Shown here piece after piece: positions 1-8,055 of a stretch of 34,554 nucleotides of DNA. The stretch lies in NCBI GenBank assembly GCA_024644435.1, contig JAHEKZ010000006.1, positions 1 to 34,554 of the forward strand. The letters are read 5' to 3'. The position numbers and the translations under genes are program-made. The notes under the pieces are model-generated. The model saw only the letters and a program-made list of their open reading frames with translations, was not told the DNA's origin and made no database searches. The DNA is from Actinomycetes bacterium. GTDB taxonomy: Bacteria; Actinomycetota; Actinomycetes; JAHEKZ01. Each line of letters opens with the position of its first letter. Positions within the stretch are counted from its first letter, which is position 1.

Positions 1-1137
1 GAAGATATCGATGCCGCCATGAAGCTCGGCTGCGGTCTGCCCATGGGGCCGCTCGCGCTGCTCGACCTGATCGGTCTCGACACCGCGTACGAGATCCTCG
101 ACACGATGTACAAGCAGACGCGCGACCGGCTGCACGCCCCCGCCCCGATCATCAAGCAGATGGTGATGGCCGGTGTGAAGGGCCGCAAGACCGGCCGAGG
201 TTTCTACACCTACGAGGCAGCGGGTTCACCGGTCGTCGTTGCCGATGCTCAGACGCCGGTGCCCAATGGTGACGACGCCGTCACCCGACCCATTCAGCGG
301 GTTGGCGTCGTGGGCTCGGGAACCATGGCGGTCGGTATCGCGGAGGTCTTCTGCAAGGCCGGTTACGACGTCGTGCTACGGGCGCGTGGTACCGAGCAGA
401 TCGACAAGGCCAGGGCGTCGATCGGGCGGTCGCTGGAAAAGGCGGTCGTGAGGGGCAAGATCACCGAGGCCGAGCGGGACGAGGCCCTGGGTCGGTTCAG
501 CGGAAGCACCTCATTTGACGACCTGGCCGATTGCGACCTGTTCCTCGAGGCAACGGTCGAAGAGCTGTCGGTCAAGCAAGCGATCTTCGCCACCCTTGAC
601 GAGCTGGCCAAGCCGGGCGCGATTCTGGCGACCACGACGTCCAGCCTGCCGATCGTCGAGATCGCGTCCTCCACGACGCGCATGGGCGACGTCGTGGGCA
701 TGCACTTCTTCAACCCGGCGCCGGTGATGAAGCTGGTAGAGGTCGTGCACACGATCAACACCGCTCCCGAGGTGGTCGAGACGGTGCGGCGGGTCTGCGA
801 GCGCATCGGCAAGCACCCGGTCACGTGCGGCGACCGTGCGGGCTTCATCGTCAACGCGCTGCTCTTCCCGTACCTCAACGACTCGGTGCGGATGTTGGAG
901 GCCCACTACGCAACCGCTGACGACATCGACAACGCGATGAAGGTCGGCTGTGGCTATCCGATGGGTCCGTTCGAGCTGTTGGACGTCGTGGGTCTTGACG
1001 TCGCACTCGCCATCCAACGCACGCTGTACCTGGAGTTCCGCGAGCCCGGCTATGCGCCGGCGCCGCTGCTGGAACATCTGGTGACAGCGGGCTACCTCGG
1101 CCGGAAGTCGACGCGCGGGTTCCGCGTGTACGTGTAG
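1..1137 (+). CDS. 3-hydroxybutyryl-CoA dehydrogenase, duplicated form, 5' end cut by window
   Basis: This enzyme oxidises or reduces 3-hydroxyacyl-CoA with NAD(P), probably interconverting 3-hydroxybutyryl-CoA and acetoacetyl-CoA. The reading frame is open from base 1, so the gene begins outside the window. What is visible is a 3HCDH C-terminal domain (IDAAMKLGCGLPMGP), a linker, a complete Rossmann domain (GVVGSGTMAVGIAEV), and a second C-terminal domain with the same pattern (IDNAMKVGCGYPMGP). The second unit keeps the catalytic His in MHFFNPAP, the Glu in LFLEATVEE and the Asn in GFIVNALL. The visible domain order implies a tandem fusion, roughly twice the size of a single-unit enzyme. It lies two bases upstream of the next gene. 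Downstream thiolase and crotonyl-CoA carboxylase/reductase genes fit a C4-CoA role. Family certain; exact substrate inferred. Confidence 0.93.
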   Translation, partial: EDIDAAMKLGCGLPMGPLALLDLIGLDTAYEILDTMYKQTRDRLHAPAPIIKQMVMAGVKGRKTGRGFYTYEAAGSPVVVADAQTPVPNGDDAVTRPIQRVGVVGSGTMAVGIAEVFCKAGYDVVLRARGTEQIDKARASIGRSLEKAVVRGKITEAERDEALGRFSGSTSFDDLADCDLFLEATVEELSVKQAIFATLDELAKPGAILATTTSSLPIVEIASSTTRMGDVVGMHFFNPAPVMKLVEVVHTINTAPEVVETVRRVCERIGKHPVTCGDRAGFIVNALLFPYLNDSVRMLEAHYATADDIDNAMKVGCGYPMGPFELLDVVGLDVALAIQRTLYLEFREPGYAPAPLLEHLVTAGYLGRKSTRGFRVYV

Positions 1138-1139
1138 CG

Positions 1140-1415
1140 ATGAGCAAGCGCCGGCCGAAGTCGCGACCGAGGGGCCCGGTTGCCTCGGTCGATACGACCG
1201 TCGACTGGCGCGGTGAGCCTTGGGTCGTCCGGCCGATCCGTGGCTCCTCCTCGTCCAAGGCCTACCGCTGCCCCGGATGTGACCAGCTGATCCCGCCGGC
1301 GACGCCACATACCGTGGTCTGGCCCGAGACGGCGATCACCGGCGAGGGAGCCGACCAGAGACGCCACTGGCACACCACCTGCTGGAACGCTCGTGACCGC
1401 CGCGGCCCTCGGTGA
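1140..1415 (+). CDS. small conserved protein with a Cys/His metal-binding motif
   Basis: A basic 91-residue protein of unknown function. Residues 1-12 are rich in Arg/Lys. C44 and C47 form a CPGC pair and residues 76-81 read HWHTTC, so C44, C47, H78 and C81 could hold one zinc. No other domain is evident. Similar short actinobacterial proteins are often labelled 'ATP/GTP-binding protein' in databases, but I see no P-loop here and would not use that name. The ATG lies two bases after the stop of the dehydrogenase gene, so the two are probably co-transcribed, and the next gene starts 8 bases beyond this stop. Confidence 0.75.
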   Translation: MSKRRPKSRPRGPVASVDTTVDWRGEPWVVRPIRGSSSSKAYRCPGCDQLIPPATPHTVVWPETAITGEGADQRRHWHTTCWNARDRRGPR

Positions 1416-1422
1416 CACCGCG

Positions 1423-2151
1423 ATGACCGCCGAGATCCGGTCGAACACTGAGCTTCCGGTGCGTCGAGAGGCTCTGACCCTTCGGACGTCGGACGGGTTC
1501 GCGCTCGTCGCCGAGTGGGCGCTGCCCGTATCCAAGCCACCAGCGGCGGCGGTGGTGACCTTTCACCCGCTGCCCACTGCAGGTGGGTTCATGGACTCGC
1601 ATCTGCTGCGGAAGGCGTCCAACCGCCTGCCGGCGATGGCGGATATCGCCGTCCTGCGGTTCAACACCCGCGGTACGACCTCTCCGCACGGCACGAGTGA
1701 AGGCTCGTTCGACGAGGCCAGCGCTGAACGCGCCGATGTGGACGCAGCGATCGAAGCGGGGCTGGTCCTCGGCGCGCCCAGGCTGATTCTCTTGGGGTGG
1801 TCCTTCGGCACCGACCTGGTGCTCAAGTTCGGACGCCAGCCCGGTGTGGACGCGGTGCTGCTGCTCTCGCCACCACTGCGCTACACGACGCAGGCCGAGC
1901 TTGCGGAGTGGGCAGAGTCGCCCATCCAGATCACCGCGCTTGTGCCGGAGGATGACGACTTCCTGCGCCCGCAGGAGGCGCTCCGCCGGTTCGCGGTGGT
2001 GCCACGGGCCGAGGTGGTCGACATCGAGGGAGGCAAGCACCTCTGGGTGGGGGAGAAATACGTGAGACGAGCCCTGGACGAGGTGGCATCCGCAGCGCTG
2101 GGGCGCCCCGTTCGTCTGCCGACCGAGTGGAACGAGGAGGAACTGTCATGA
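1423..2151 (+). CDS. alpha/beta hydrolase
   Basis: A 242-residue cytosolic alpha/beta-hydrolase-fold protein of unknown substrate. The nucleophile elbow is GWSFG with S127. An acidic patch VPEDDD and a late His (GGKHLW, H206) complete a plausible Ser-Asp-His triad. It resembles short hydrolases related to dienelactone hydrolase and CocE-type enzymes. I chose ATG 1423, which has a GGTGA sequence 7 bases upstream; a GTG at 1393 would add ten residues and overlap the previous gene by 23 bases. The stop overlaps the start of a second hydrolase (ATGA), so the two are translationally coupled. Confidence 0.85.
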   Translation: MTAEIRSNTELPVRREALTLRTSDGFALVAEWALPVSKPPAAAVVTFHPLPTAGGFMDSHLLRKASNRLPAMADIAVLRFNTRGTTSPHGTSEGSFDEASAERADVDAAIEAGLVLGAPRLILLGWSFGTDLVLKFGRQPGVDAVLLLSPPLRYTTQAELAEWAESPIQITALVPEDDDFLRPQEALRRFAVVPRAEVVDIEGGKHLWVGEKYVRRALDEVASAALGRPVRLPTEWNEEELS

Positions 2152-2888
2152 CGACGCTGGTGTTGTTGCATGCATTCCCGTTGGACGCCGCCATGTACGC
2201 GGGGGTGGCCGCCGAGTTCGACGGCGACCTGGTGACACCCGACCTGCCGGGCTTCGGTGGCGTCCGGCTCACGGATGCGGACCCGAGCATGGACGTGTAC
2301 GCCGACTACATCGCACGCCAGCTTGACGCTGCCGGGTTGGACCGGGTGGTGATCGGCGGAACCTCGATGGGTGGCTACGCGGCAATGGCGTTCTGCCGGA
2401 GGCATGCTGACCGCGTCGCCGGACTGGCGTTGATCGACACCAAGGCGACGGCCGACGCGGCAGCAGCTGCGGACGGTCGCCGAGCGATGGCCACACAGAT
2501 GGTGGAGGGGCAGACGACTGAGCCGCTGCTGGACAACGTGTTCCCCAAGCTGCTCGGGGAAACGACAACGCGCGACCGACCGGACGTCGTTCGACAGGTG
2601 CGCGATTGGGTGGCCGGAGCCGACCCGGGAGCCGCCGCCTACGCGCAACGTGCCATGGCCGTGCGGCCGGACTCGCTCGAGACGCTGGCTGCGCTCGCCG
2701 TACCGTCACTGGTGGTCGTGGGGGAGGAAGACGTGCTGTCGCCGCCCACCGACGCGGCCCTGATGGCGTCCGCGCTGCACGGAGCTGTCGTCGTCGAGAT
2801 CCCCCGCGTCGGTCACCTCACGCCGGTCGAGGCTCCTCACTATGTGGCAGAGGCACTGACCGAACTGGTGCAGCGCGTGGACGAGTGA
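2148..2888 (+). CDS. alpha/beta hydrolase
   Basis: A 246-residue alpha/beta-hydrolase-fold enzyme with a classical elbow GGTSMGG (S73), an Asp in VVGEEDVLSP and a terminal His in RVGHLTPVEAP. This layout fits esterases, lactonases or MhpC/BioH-like C-C hydrolases; the substrate cannot be read from sequence. A strong GAGGAGG at 2134-2140 sits 7 bases before ATG 2148, which rules out the GTG at 2127. The start overlaps the stop of the preceding hydrolase. The 3' end overlaps the convergent transporter gene by 71 bases. Confidence 0.88.
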   Translation: MTTLVLLHAFPLDAAMYAGVAAEFDGDLVTPDLPGFGGVRLTDADPSMDVYADYIARQLDAAGLDRVVIGGTSMGGYAAMAFCRRHADRVAGLALIDTKATADAAAAADGRRAMATQMVEGQTTEPLLDNVFPKLLGETTTRDRPDVVRQVRDWVAGADPGAAAYAQRAMAVRPDSLETLAALAVPSLVVVGEEDVLSPPTDAALMASALHGAVVVEIPRVGHLTPVEAPHYVAEALTELVQRVDE

Positions 2889-3759
2889 GCCAGGCACCCG
2901 CAAGCACCAAAGCCGCACCTACTGGTTCGTTCCACGTCAGGGCCTCGCCCAGCACGAGGATGCCGAGTGTCGTGGACACCAGCGGGATCAGGTACGTAAC
3001 GGTGGACGCGGTCGTCGCCCCGGCCAGCGAGATCACGCGGTACATCAGCATGTACGCGAAGCCGGTGCCCAGTACCCCCAGGCCGAGCATCGCGAGCAGC
3101 GCCGGTGCCGGGATCGACGTGGGGGCGTCACCGAGGGGCACCATCACGACAGACAGGGCGACGGTCGCCACCAACAGCTGCGCTGCCGGGTACTGAACCG
3201 GGTTGCGGGCTGCGCCGGCGCCGACCAGGTGCTTGCCCATGTACGTGACGGAGAACCCGTAGCAGGCGGTCGCTCCCAGGCAGGCGGCCGTGCCGAGCAG
3301 CAGGGCGCGGTCGAGGCTGTCGGTGAAGGCACCCCATGGACCCAGCACGACAACGACACCGAAGAACCCCAGAGCGAGCCCGCCGACAACCGATCGCGTC
3401 GGGCGAACTCCCGGCACCAGCAGCAGGCCCATGAGCACCGCCCACAGCGGAGTCGTCGCATTCCAGATGCCCGCGAGGATGCTGGAGATCTGGGTTTGGG
3501 CCCAGGCGAAGAGCAGGAACGGGATGGCGCTGAAGGTCAGCCCCACCAGGATCAGGTGGCGCCAGGTGCGCCATCCGCGCGGTAGACCGACGCGGCGGAT
3601 GGCGAGAAACGCGAGCAGGACGACCGCGCCCAGCGCGACCCGGCTGAAGGCCACCTGGGCAGGCGTGAGTGCCTCGAGCCCGACCTCGATGAAGAGGAAG
3701 GACGACCCCCACACCAGCGTCAGCAGGAGGTAGGGGGCGAACCAGCCGCGGAGCGTCAC
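2818..3759 (-). CDS. EamA/DMT-family membrane transporter
   Basis: A 313-residue integral membrane protein of the drug/metabolite transporter superfamily. It has about ten hydrophobic helices in two EamA repeats; the first begins at residue 8 (LLLTLVWGSSFLFI), and the second repeats the pattern near its end (TVTYLIPLVSTTLGILVLGE). Such proteins usually export metabolites or amino acids; the substrate is unknown. The start is GTG 3759, with no better in-frame start upstream. Its last 71 bases are antisense to the convergent hydrolase gene, so no room remains for an intergenic terminator. Confidence 0.88.
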   Translation of the reverse strand: MTLRGWFAPYLLLTLVWGSSFLFIEVGLEALTPAQVAFSRVALGAVVLLAFLAIRRVGLPRGWRTWRHLILVGLTFSAIPFLLFAWAQTQISSILAGIWNATTPLWAVLMGLLLVPGVRPTRSVVGGLALGFFGVVVVLGPWGAFTDSLDRALLLGTAACLGATACYGFSVTYMGKHLVGAGAARNPVQYPAAQLLVATVALSVVMVPLGDAPTSIPAPALLAMLGLGVLGTGFAYMLMYRVISLAGATTASTVTYLIPLVSTTLGILVLGEALTWNEPVGAALVLAGAWLTRPRAAPVRSVPLPHSEEPRPA

Positions 3760-3833
3760 CGAGGCATCGTGTCACTGATCGGCGTCGCGCGGCTCGCGGG
3801 TTTCGGACAGGGCTTGCGACGTGCGGGCGTGGC

Positions 3834-5171
3834 CTACTTCTCGCGGAAGCGGTTGATCGCGTCGAGGTGCTGGGCCCTGAGCTCGGGATTGGTCACGCCC
3901 ATGCCCTCTTCCTCAGCCAGGCAGAGGACGCCGACTTTGCCCTGGTGCATGTTGCGGTGCACCTCGAAGGCGGCCTGACCCGTCTCGGCCAGGGGGTAGG
4001 CCTTCGACAGCGTCGGGTGCAGCTTTCCGCGCTGGATCAGTCGGTTCGCCTCCCACGCCTCGCGGTAGTTGGCGAAGTGCGACCCGACAATGCGCTTGAG
4101 GTTCATCCAGAAGTAGCGGTTGTCGTACTCGTGCATGTAGCCGGACGTCGACGCGCACGTGACGATCGTTCCGCCCTTGCGGGCGACGTAGACGCTGGCG
4201 CCGAACGTCTCGCGTCCCGGGTGCTCGAAGACGATGTCGACGTCGTCTCCGCCGGTCAGCTCGCGGATCTTGCTGCCGAGGCGCTTCCACTCGGAGGGAT
4301 CCTGCGTGGACTCGTCCTTCCAGAACCGGTAGTTCTCGACGTTGCGGTCGATGATCAGCTCTGCGCCCATGCTTCGGACGATGTCGGCCTTCTCGGGCGA
4401 CGACACCACGCAGACCGGAGTCGCGCCGCCGTTGAGGGCCATCTGCGTGGCATACGAGCCCAAGCCTCCGCTCGCGCCCCAGATCAGCACGATGTCGCCC
4501 TGCTTCATGCCGGCGCCGTTCCTGCTCACCAGCTGGCGGTAGGCCGTGCTGTTGACCAGACCGGGGGACGCGGCTTCTTCCCAGTTGAGGTGCGCGGGCT
4601 TCTCGAGAAGCTGGTTCGCCTTGACCAGGGCCAGCTGCGCGAGGCCGCCGAAGTTCGTCTCGAACCCCCAGATGCGCTGCTCGGGGTCGAGCATCGTGTC
4701 GTTGTGGCCGAGCGGGCTCTCGAGCTCGACCGACTGGCAGTGCGCGACGACTTTGTCGCCGGGGTGCCACACGTGCACACCGGGACCGGTGCGCAGGACC
4801 ACGCCGGACAGGTCGGATCCGATCACGTGATATGGCAGGTCGTGGCGTTTGGCCAACGGTGAGGTGCGTCCGTAGCGGCGCAGGAACCCGAAGGTCGAGA
4901 CCGGCTCGAAGATGGCCGACCAGACGGTGTTGTAGTTGATCGACGACGCCATGACGGCGACGAGGGCCTCACCCGGGCCGACTTCAGGCACCGGTACGTC
5001 TTCGATGCGAAGAGACTTGCGCGGATCGCGGTCGCGGGTCGCGACACCGTCGAACATCTTCTCGTCCTCCTGGCGGAGGAGTGCGCCCGTGTAGTGCTCG
5101 GGCACCTCGAGCGCCGCGAAGTCGGCTGAGGACGCCTCGCCAGAGGTGATGGCGTCAACGATCTCTTGCAT
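3834..5171 (-). CDS. ccrA: crotonyl-CoA carboxylase/reductase
   Basis: This NADPH-dependent medium-chain reductase reductively carboxylates crotonyl-CoA with CO2 to (2S)-ethylmalonyl-CoA, the key step of the ethylmalonyl-CoA pathway, and also supplies butyryl-CoA or polyketide extender units. From the chosen ATG it is 445 residues long. N81, F170, E171 and H365 fall at exactly the numbers published for the four CO2-binding residues of the Kitasatospora enzyme, which supports both function and start. The nucleotide-binding motif is WGASGGLGSYA. A GTG three codons earlier (5180) has GGAGG five bases upstream and is an alternative start. It follows the epimerase gene by about 46 bases, in one operon. 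Mutase, dehydrogenase and lyase genes of the full ethylmalonyl-CoA cycle are not in the window. Confidence 0.96.
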   Translation of the reverse strand: MQEIVDAITSGEASSADFAALEVPEHYTGALLRQEDEKMFDGVATRDRDPRKSLRIEDVPVPEVGPGEALVAVMASSINYNTVWSAIFEPVSTFGFLRRYGRTSPLAKRHDLPYHVIGSDLSGVVLRTGPGVHVWHPGDKVVAHCQSVELESPLGHNDTMLDPEQRIWGFETNFGGLAQLALVKANQLLEKPAHLNWEEAASPGLVNSTAYRQLVSRNGAGMKQGDIVLIWGASGGLGSYATQMALNGGATPVCVVSSPEKADIVRSMGAELIIDRNVENYRFWKDESTQDPSEWKRLGSKIRELTGGDDVDIVFEHPGRETFGASVYVARKGGTIVTCASTSGYMHEYDNRYFWMNLKRIVGSHFANYREAWEANRLIQRGKLHPTLSKAYPLAETGQAAFEVHRNMHQGKVGVLCLAEEEGMGVTNPELRAQHLDAINRFREK

Positions 5172-5217
5172 GGGCTGCACGTCGGCCTCCGGGGCGGATG
5201 GTCGCAGGGAATGGACT

Positions 5218-5661
5218 CTAGTGGGCCGACTCGGGCGGCTGCACGAGTTCGAGCAGGACGCCGCCCGCGTCCTTGGGGTGGACGAAGTTGATGCGGGCTC
5301 CGGCCGTGCCGCGGCGTGGCTCGTCGTAGAGCAGGCGTAGTCCGCGTTCGCGAAGGGTGGCGCACGCTGCGTCGATGTCGTCGACGCGGCAGGCGACCTG
5401 CTGCAGTCCTGGGCCATCTCGATCGAGGAAGCGACCGATCGGTGACTCCGGCGTCAGTGGTGCAAGAAGCTGCACGTACGAGCCGGAATCCCCAACGGCC
5501 ATCATCGCCTCGCGGACGCCCTGGTCGGGGTTGCTCTCTTCGTGTGCCAGTCGCATGCCAAGCACGTCGCGGTAGTAGGCAATGGCCTTGTCGAGGTCGA
5601 CAACAGCCACGCCGACATGGTCGATCGCGGTGAACAGGCTGGATGTGTCGTGCTCAGTCAT
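5218..5661 (-). CDS. mce: methylmalonyl-CoA/ethylmalonyl-CoA epimerase
   Basis: A 147-residue vicinal-oxygen-chelate protein that interconverts (2R)- and (2S)-methylmalonyl-CoA, and in ethylmalonyl-CoA pathways also ethylmalonyl-CoA. Two beta-alpha-beta-beta-beta modules are visible. The metal ligands expected by family alignment are H15 (IDHVGVAV), Q64 (YVQLLAP), position 88 and E138 (VLLELV). Position 88 is Gln (GLQQVACRV) instead of the His of the Propionibacterium and Streptomyces enzymes. ATG 5661 has GAGAGGGG about 8 bases upstream. It is the first gene of a minus-strand operon with crotonyl-CoA carboxylase/reductase and diverges from the thiolase gene across 154 bases. Confidence 0.95.
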   Translation of the reverse strand: MTEHDTSSLFTAIDHVGVAVVDLDKAIAYYRDVLGMRLAHEESNPDQGVREAMMAVGDSGSYVQLLAPLTPESPIGRFLDRDGPGLQQVACRVDDIDAACATLRERGLRLLYDEPRRGTAGARINFVHPKDAGGVLLELVQPPESAH

Positions 5662-5815
5662 CTCCAGATCCCCTCTCGGTGGAGTCGAGGTCCGGCAAAC
5701 ATGGTGGCAGGGCGTCACCGGGAAGCGGGAGAGGGGGTCCGACTGTTCCACCACGTAAGAGGGCTGCCCTAGGCTGAGCCCCGATCACCCGTACCTCGGA
5801 TGGGAGGGTCATTCC
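5662..5815. promoter_or_regulatory. divergent promoter region, epimerase / thiolase
   Basis: These 154 bases separate the oppositely directed mce and thiolase genes and must hold both promoters. For the rightward gene a possible -35 TTCCAC (5746-5751) and -10 TAGGCT (5770-5775) lie 18 bases apart, followed by a clear ribosome-binding site GGGAGGG (5802-5808), 7 bases before the ATG. I could not pick a convincing leftward promoter. No strong palindrome was seen. Confidence 0.4.
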
Positions 5816-7000
5816 ATGACCTCGTCTGTCATCGTTGCCGGCGCCCGCACCCCCATGGGGCGGCTGCTCGGTTCACTCAAGGGCTTCAGCGCGGCCGACC
5901 TCGGGTCGGTGGCCATCCGCGGCGCGCTCGACCGAGCAGGTGTGTCGGGCGAGCAGGTGCAGTACGTGATCATGGGTCAGGTGCTTCAGGCCGGGGCGGG
6001 GCAGCTGCCTGTGCGCAAGGCCGCTGCCGATGCCGGGATCCCGATGACGGTCCCGTCGATCCTCATCAACAAGGTCTGCCTGAGCGGCCTGGACGCCATC
6101 GCGTTGGCCGACCAGCTCATCCGGGCCGGTGAGGTCGAGATCGTGGTTGCCGGCGGAATGGAGTCGATGACCAACGCGCCGCACGTCCTTCCCAAGTCGC
6201 GCGAGGGATTCAAGTACGGCAACACGCAGCTGGTCGACGCCATGGCCTTCGACGGCCTGACCGACGCATTCGACGGGCAGCCCATGGGGGCGTCCACCGA
6301 GGGGTACAACGAGCGCTACTCGCTGACGCGCGAAGAGCAGGACGCGTTCGCTGCGCGTTCACATCAACGCGCAGCCGCAGCTCAGAAGAACGGCCTCTTT
6401 GCCGAAGAGATCGTTCCGGTTGAGGTGCCCCAGCGTCGCGGCGATGCGATCGTGTTCTCCGAAGATGAGGGCATCCGCGCAGACACCACGGTCGAGTCGC
6501 TCGGGCGGCTCCGGCCGGCGTTCAGCAAGGACGGCACGATCACGGCCGGTTCGGCGTCCCAGATCTCCGACGGTGCTGCGGCCGTCGTCGTGATGAGCAA
6601 GGCGAAGGCCGAAGAGCTCGGTCTGCAGTGGCTTGCTGAGATCGGTGCGCACGGCATCGTGGCCGGCCCCGACACGTCGCTGCACGAGCAGCCGTCCAAC
6701 GCCATCAAGAAGGCCCTCGACCGCGAGGGGCTGACGGTCGACGACCTCGACGTGCTTGAGATCAATGAGGCGTTCGCCGCCGTGGGGATTGTGTCGGCGC
6801 GTGCTTTGGGTGTGTCGGAGGACAAGGTCAATCCCAATGGTGGAGCGATCGCGCTCGGCCACCCGATCGGGATGAGCGGGGCGCGGCTGGCGCTGACCCT
6901 GGCGTATGAGCTGAAGCGTCGGGGCGGCGGGATCGGTGCGGCGGCTCTGTGCGGCGGTGGCGGTCAAGGTGACGCCCTGATCCTGCGAGTGCCCGCCTGA
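5816..7000 (+). CDS. acetyl-CoA C-acetyltransferase (thiolase)
   Basis: A 394-residue type II thiolase that condenses two acetyl-CoA to acetoacetyl-CoA or cleaves it. The acyl-accepting Cys is C88 (NKVCLSG), the NEAFA motif follows, H349 is in [10 protein letters not shown] and the second Cys is C379 (CGGGGQGDA). Length and motifs match the biosynthetic acetoacetyl-CoA thiolase family. With the dehydrogenase at the left edge and Ccr, it gives a path acetyl-CoA to acetoacetyl-CoA to 3-hydroxybutyryl-CoA and, after an unseen hydratase, crotonyl-CoA to ethylmalonyl-CoA. The next gene appears to start inside this stop codon (CTGA), implying coupling. Confidence 0.96.
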   Translation: MTSSVIVAGARTPMGRLLGSLKGFSAADLGSVAIRGALDRAGVSGEQVQYVIMGQVLQAGAGQLPVRKAAADAGIPMTVPSILINKVCLSGLDAIALADQLIRAGEVEIVVAGGMESMTNAPHVLPKSREGFKYGNTQLVDAMAFDGLTDAFDGQPMGASTEGYNERYSLTREEQDAFAARSHQRAAAAQKNGLFAEEIVPVEVPQRRGDAIVFSEDEGIRADTTVESLGRLRPAFSKDGTITAGSASQISDGAAAVVVMSKAKAEELGLQWLAEIGAHGIVAGPDTSLHEQPSNAIKKALDREGLTVDDLDVLEINEAFAAVGIVSARALGVSEDKVNPNGGAIALGHPIGMSGARLALTLAYELKRRGGGIGAAALCGGGGQGDALILRVPA

Positions 7001-7962
7001 GCCGGTCGCCGGCGGCCGACCCGTCCGCACTCGTCGCTCAGGCCAAGGACGGCGAACCCCGGGCGGTGGCACGGCTGATTTCGCTCATCGAAGACCAGTC
7101 GCCGGTTCTGGGCCAGGTGGCCCGCGAGCTGGCGCCCCACACCGGTCAGGCTCATGTCGTCGGCATCACCGGCGCACCCGGCGTCGGGAAGTCGACCACG
7201 ACGTCGGCCCTGGTGACCGCGCTCCGTGCGTCCGGTCGTCGGGTGGGTGTCCTGGCGGTCGACCCGTCGTCACCCTTCACCGGGGGAGCGCTGCTCGGCG
7301 ACCGCGTCCGCATGCAAGAGCATGCGACCGACCCAGGGGTGTTCATCCGCTCGATGGCGACGCGGGGTCATCTCGGTGGGCTCGCGGCGGCTGCCCCTCA
7401 GGCAGTTCGGGTGCTCGACGCGGCGCGCTGTGACGTGGTCCTGATCGAAACCGTCGGCGTGGGGCAGTCCGAGGTCGAGGTGGCCGGGCTGGCCGACACC
7501 ACGCTGGTACTGCTGGCGCCCGGGATGGGCGACGCGATCCAGGCGGCGAAGGCTGGGATTCTCGAGATCGGCAACGTCTACTGCGTCAACAAGGCCGATC
7601 GCGATGGCGCCGACGTCACCGCCCGTGAGCTGCGCACGATGCTGGCGATCGGGCGCAAGGTCGAGGGCGAGGACGCACCCCAGTGGCGCCCCCCGATCCT
7701 GCAGACCGTCGCGTCGCGCGGTGAGGGGATCGCCGAGCTGCTCGAGCAGATCGACCGCCATCGAGAGTTCCTCGTCGAGCACGACGAGCTCGAGGCCCGT
7801 CGCCGGCTACGTGCCAGGGCAGAGATCGAAGCCCTGGTCGTCGCCGACGTCCGGACCCGCCTGGCACACGGCGCTGATGCCGCAGCGTTGGACCGCCTTG
7901 CCGGCGACGTGGTCTCTGGCGCGACCGACCCCTACACCGCAGCGGCCACCCTCACCCCGTAA
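6997..7962 (+). CDS. meaB: MeaB/ArgK-type GTPase, chaperone of a B12-dependent mutase; probable CTG start
   Basis: A G3E-family P-loop GTPase that loads or protects the adenosylcobalamin of acyl-CoA mutases. It has Walker [10 protein letters not shown], the D in [10 protein letters not shown], the switch-region [12 protein letters not shown] and the guanine-specificity motif NKAD. The only standard start is GTG 7066 (298 residues), but the frame stays open upstream back to a stop at 6970. The upstream peptide ([21 protein letters not shown]) looks like the normal N-terminal helix of MeaB proteins. The frame's only plausible initiator there is CTG 6997, which overlaps the thiolase stop as CTGA, like the GTGA junctions elsewhere in this window. 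I therefore give the longer gene (321 residues); the start is inferred. The likely client is the mutase at 9746. Confidence 0.85.
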   Translation: MSRSPAADPSALVAQAKDGEPRAVARLISLIEDQSPVLGQVARELAPHTGQAHVVGITGAPGVGKSTTTSALVTALRASGRRVGVLAVDPSSPFTGGALLGDRVRMQEHATDPGVFIRSMATRGHLGGLAAAAPQAVRVLDAARCDVVLIETVGVGQSEVEVAGLADTTLVLLAPGMGDAIQAAKAGILEIGNVYCVNKADRDGADVTARELRTMLAIGRKVEGEDAPQWRPPILQTVASRGEGIAELLEQIDRHREFLVEHDELEARRRLRARAEIEALVVADVRTRLAHGADAAALDRLAGDVVSGATDPYTAAATLTP

Positions 7963-7979
7963 CGCACACCACCGTTTCA

Positions 7980-8012
7980 GGGCCATGTCACACCGGTTCG
8001 GTCATTTCGAAC
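7980..8012 (+). repeat. left inverted repeat of the cassette
   Basis: This 33-base sequence reads rightward from GGGCCATGTCACACC and ends in CGAAC. It is perfectly repeated in reverse orientation at 9139-9171. It contains an internal 5-bp hairpin (GTTCG, seven-base loop, CGAAC) but no following T-run. It starts 17 bases after the meaB stop. Confidence 0.9.
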
Positions 8013-8055
8013 AAACCGCGTCACCATCCTCGACCGATTCACCTCGTCGGCACTC

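Noticed and set aside
5172-5417. N-terminal extension of crotonyl-CoA carboxylase/reductase to 5417
   Set aside because: It is out-of-frame translation of the epimerase gene. The CO2-binding residues match published numbering only from ATG 5171 (or three residues earlier from GTG 5180).
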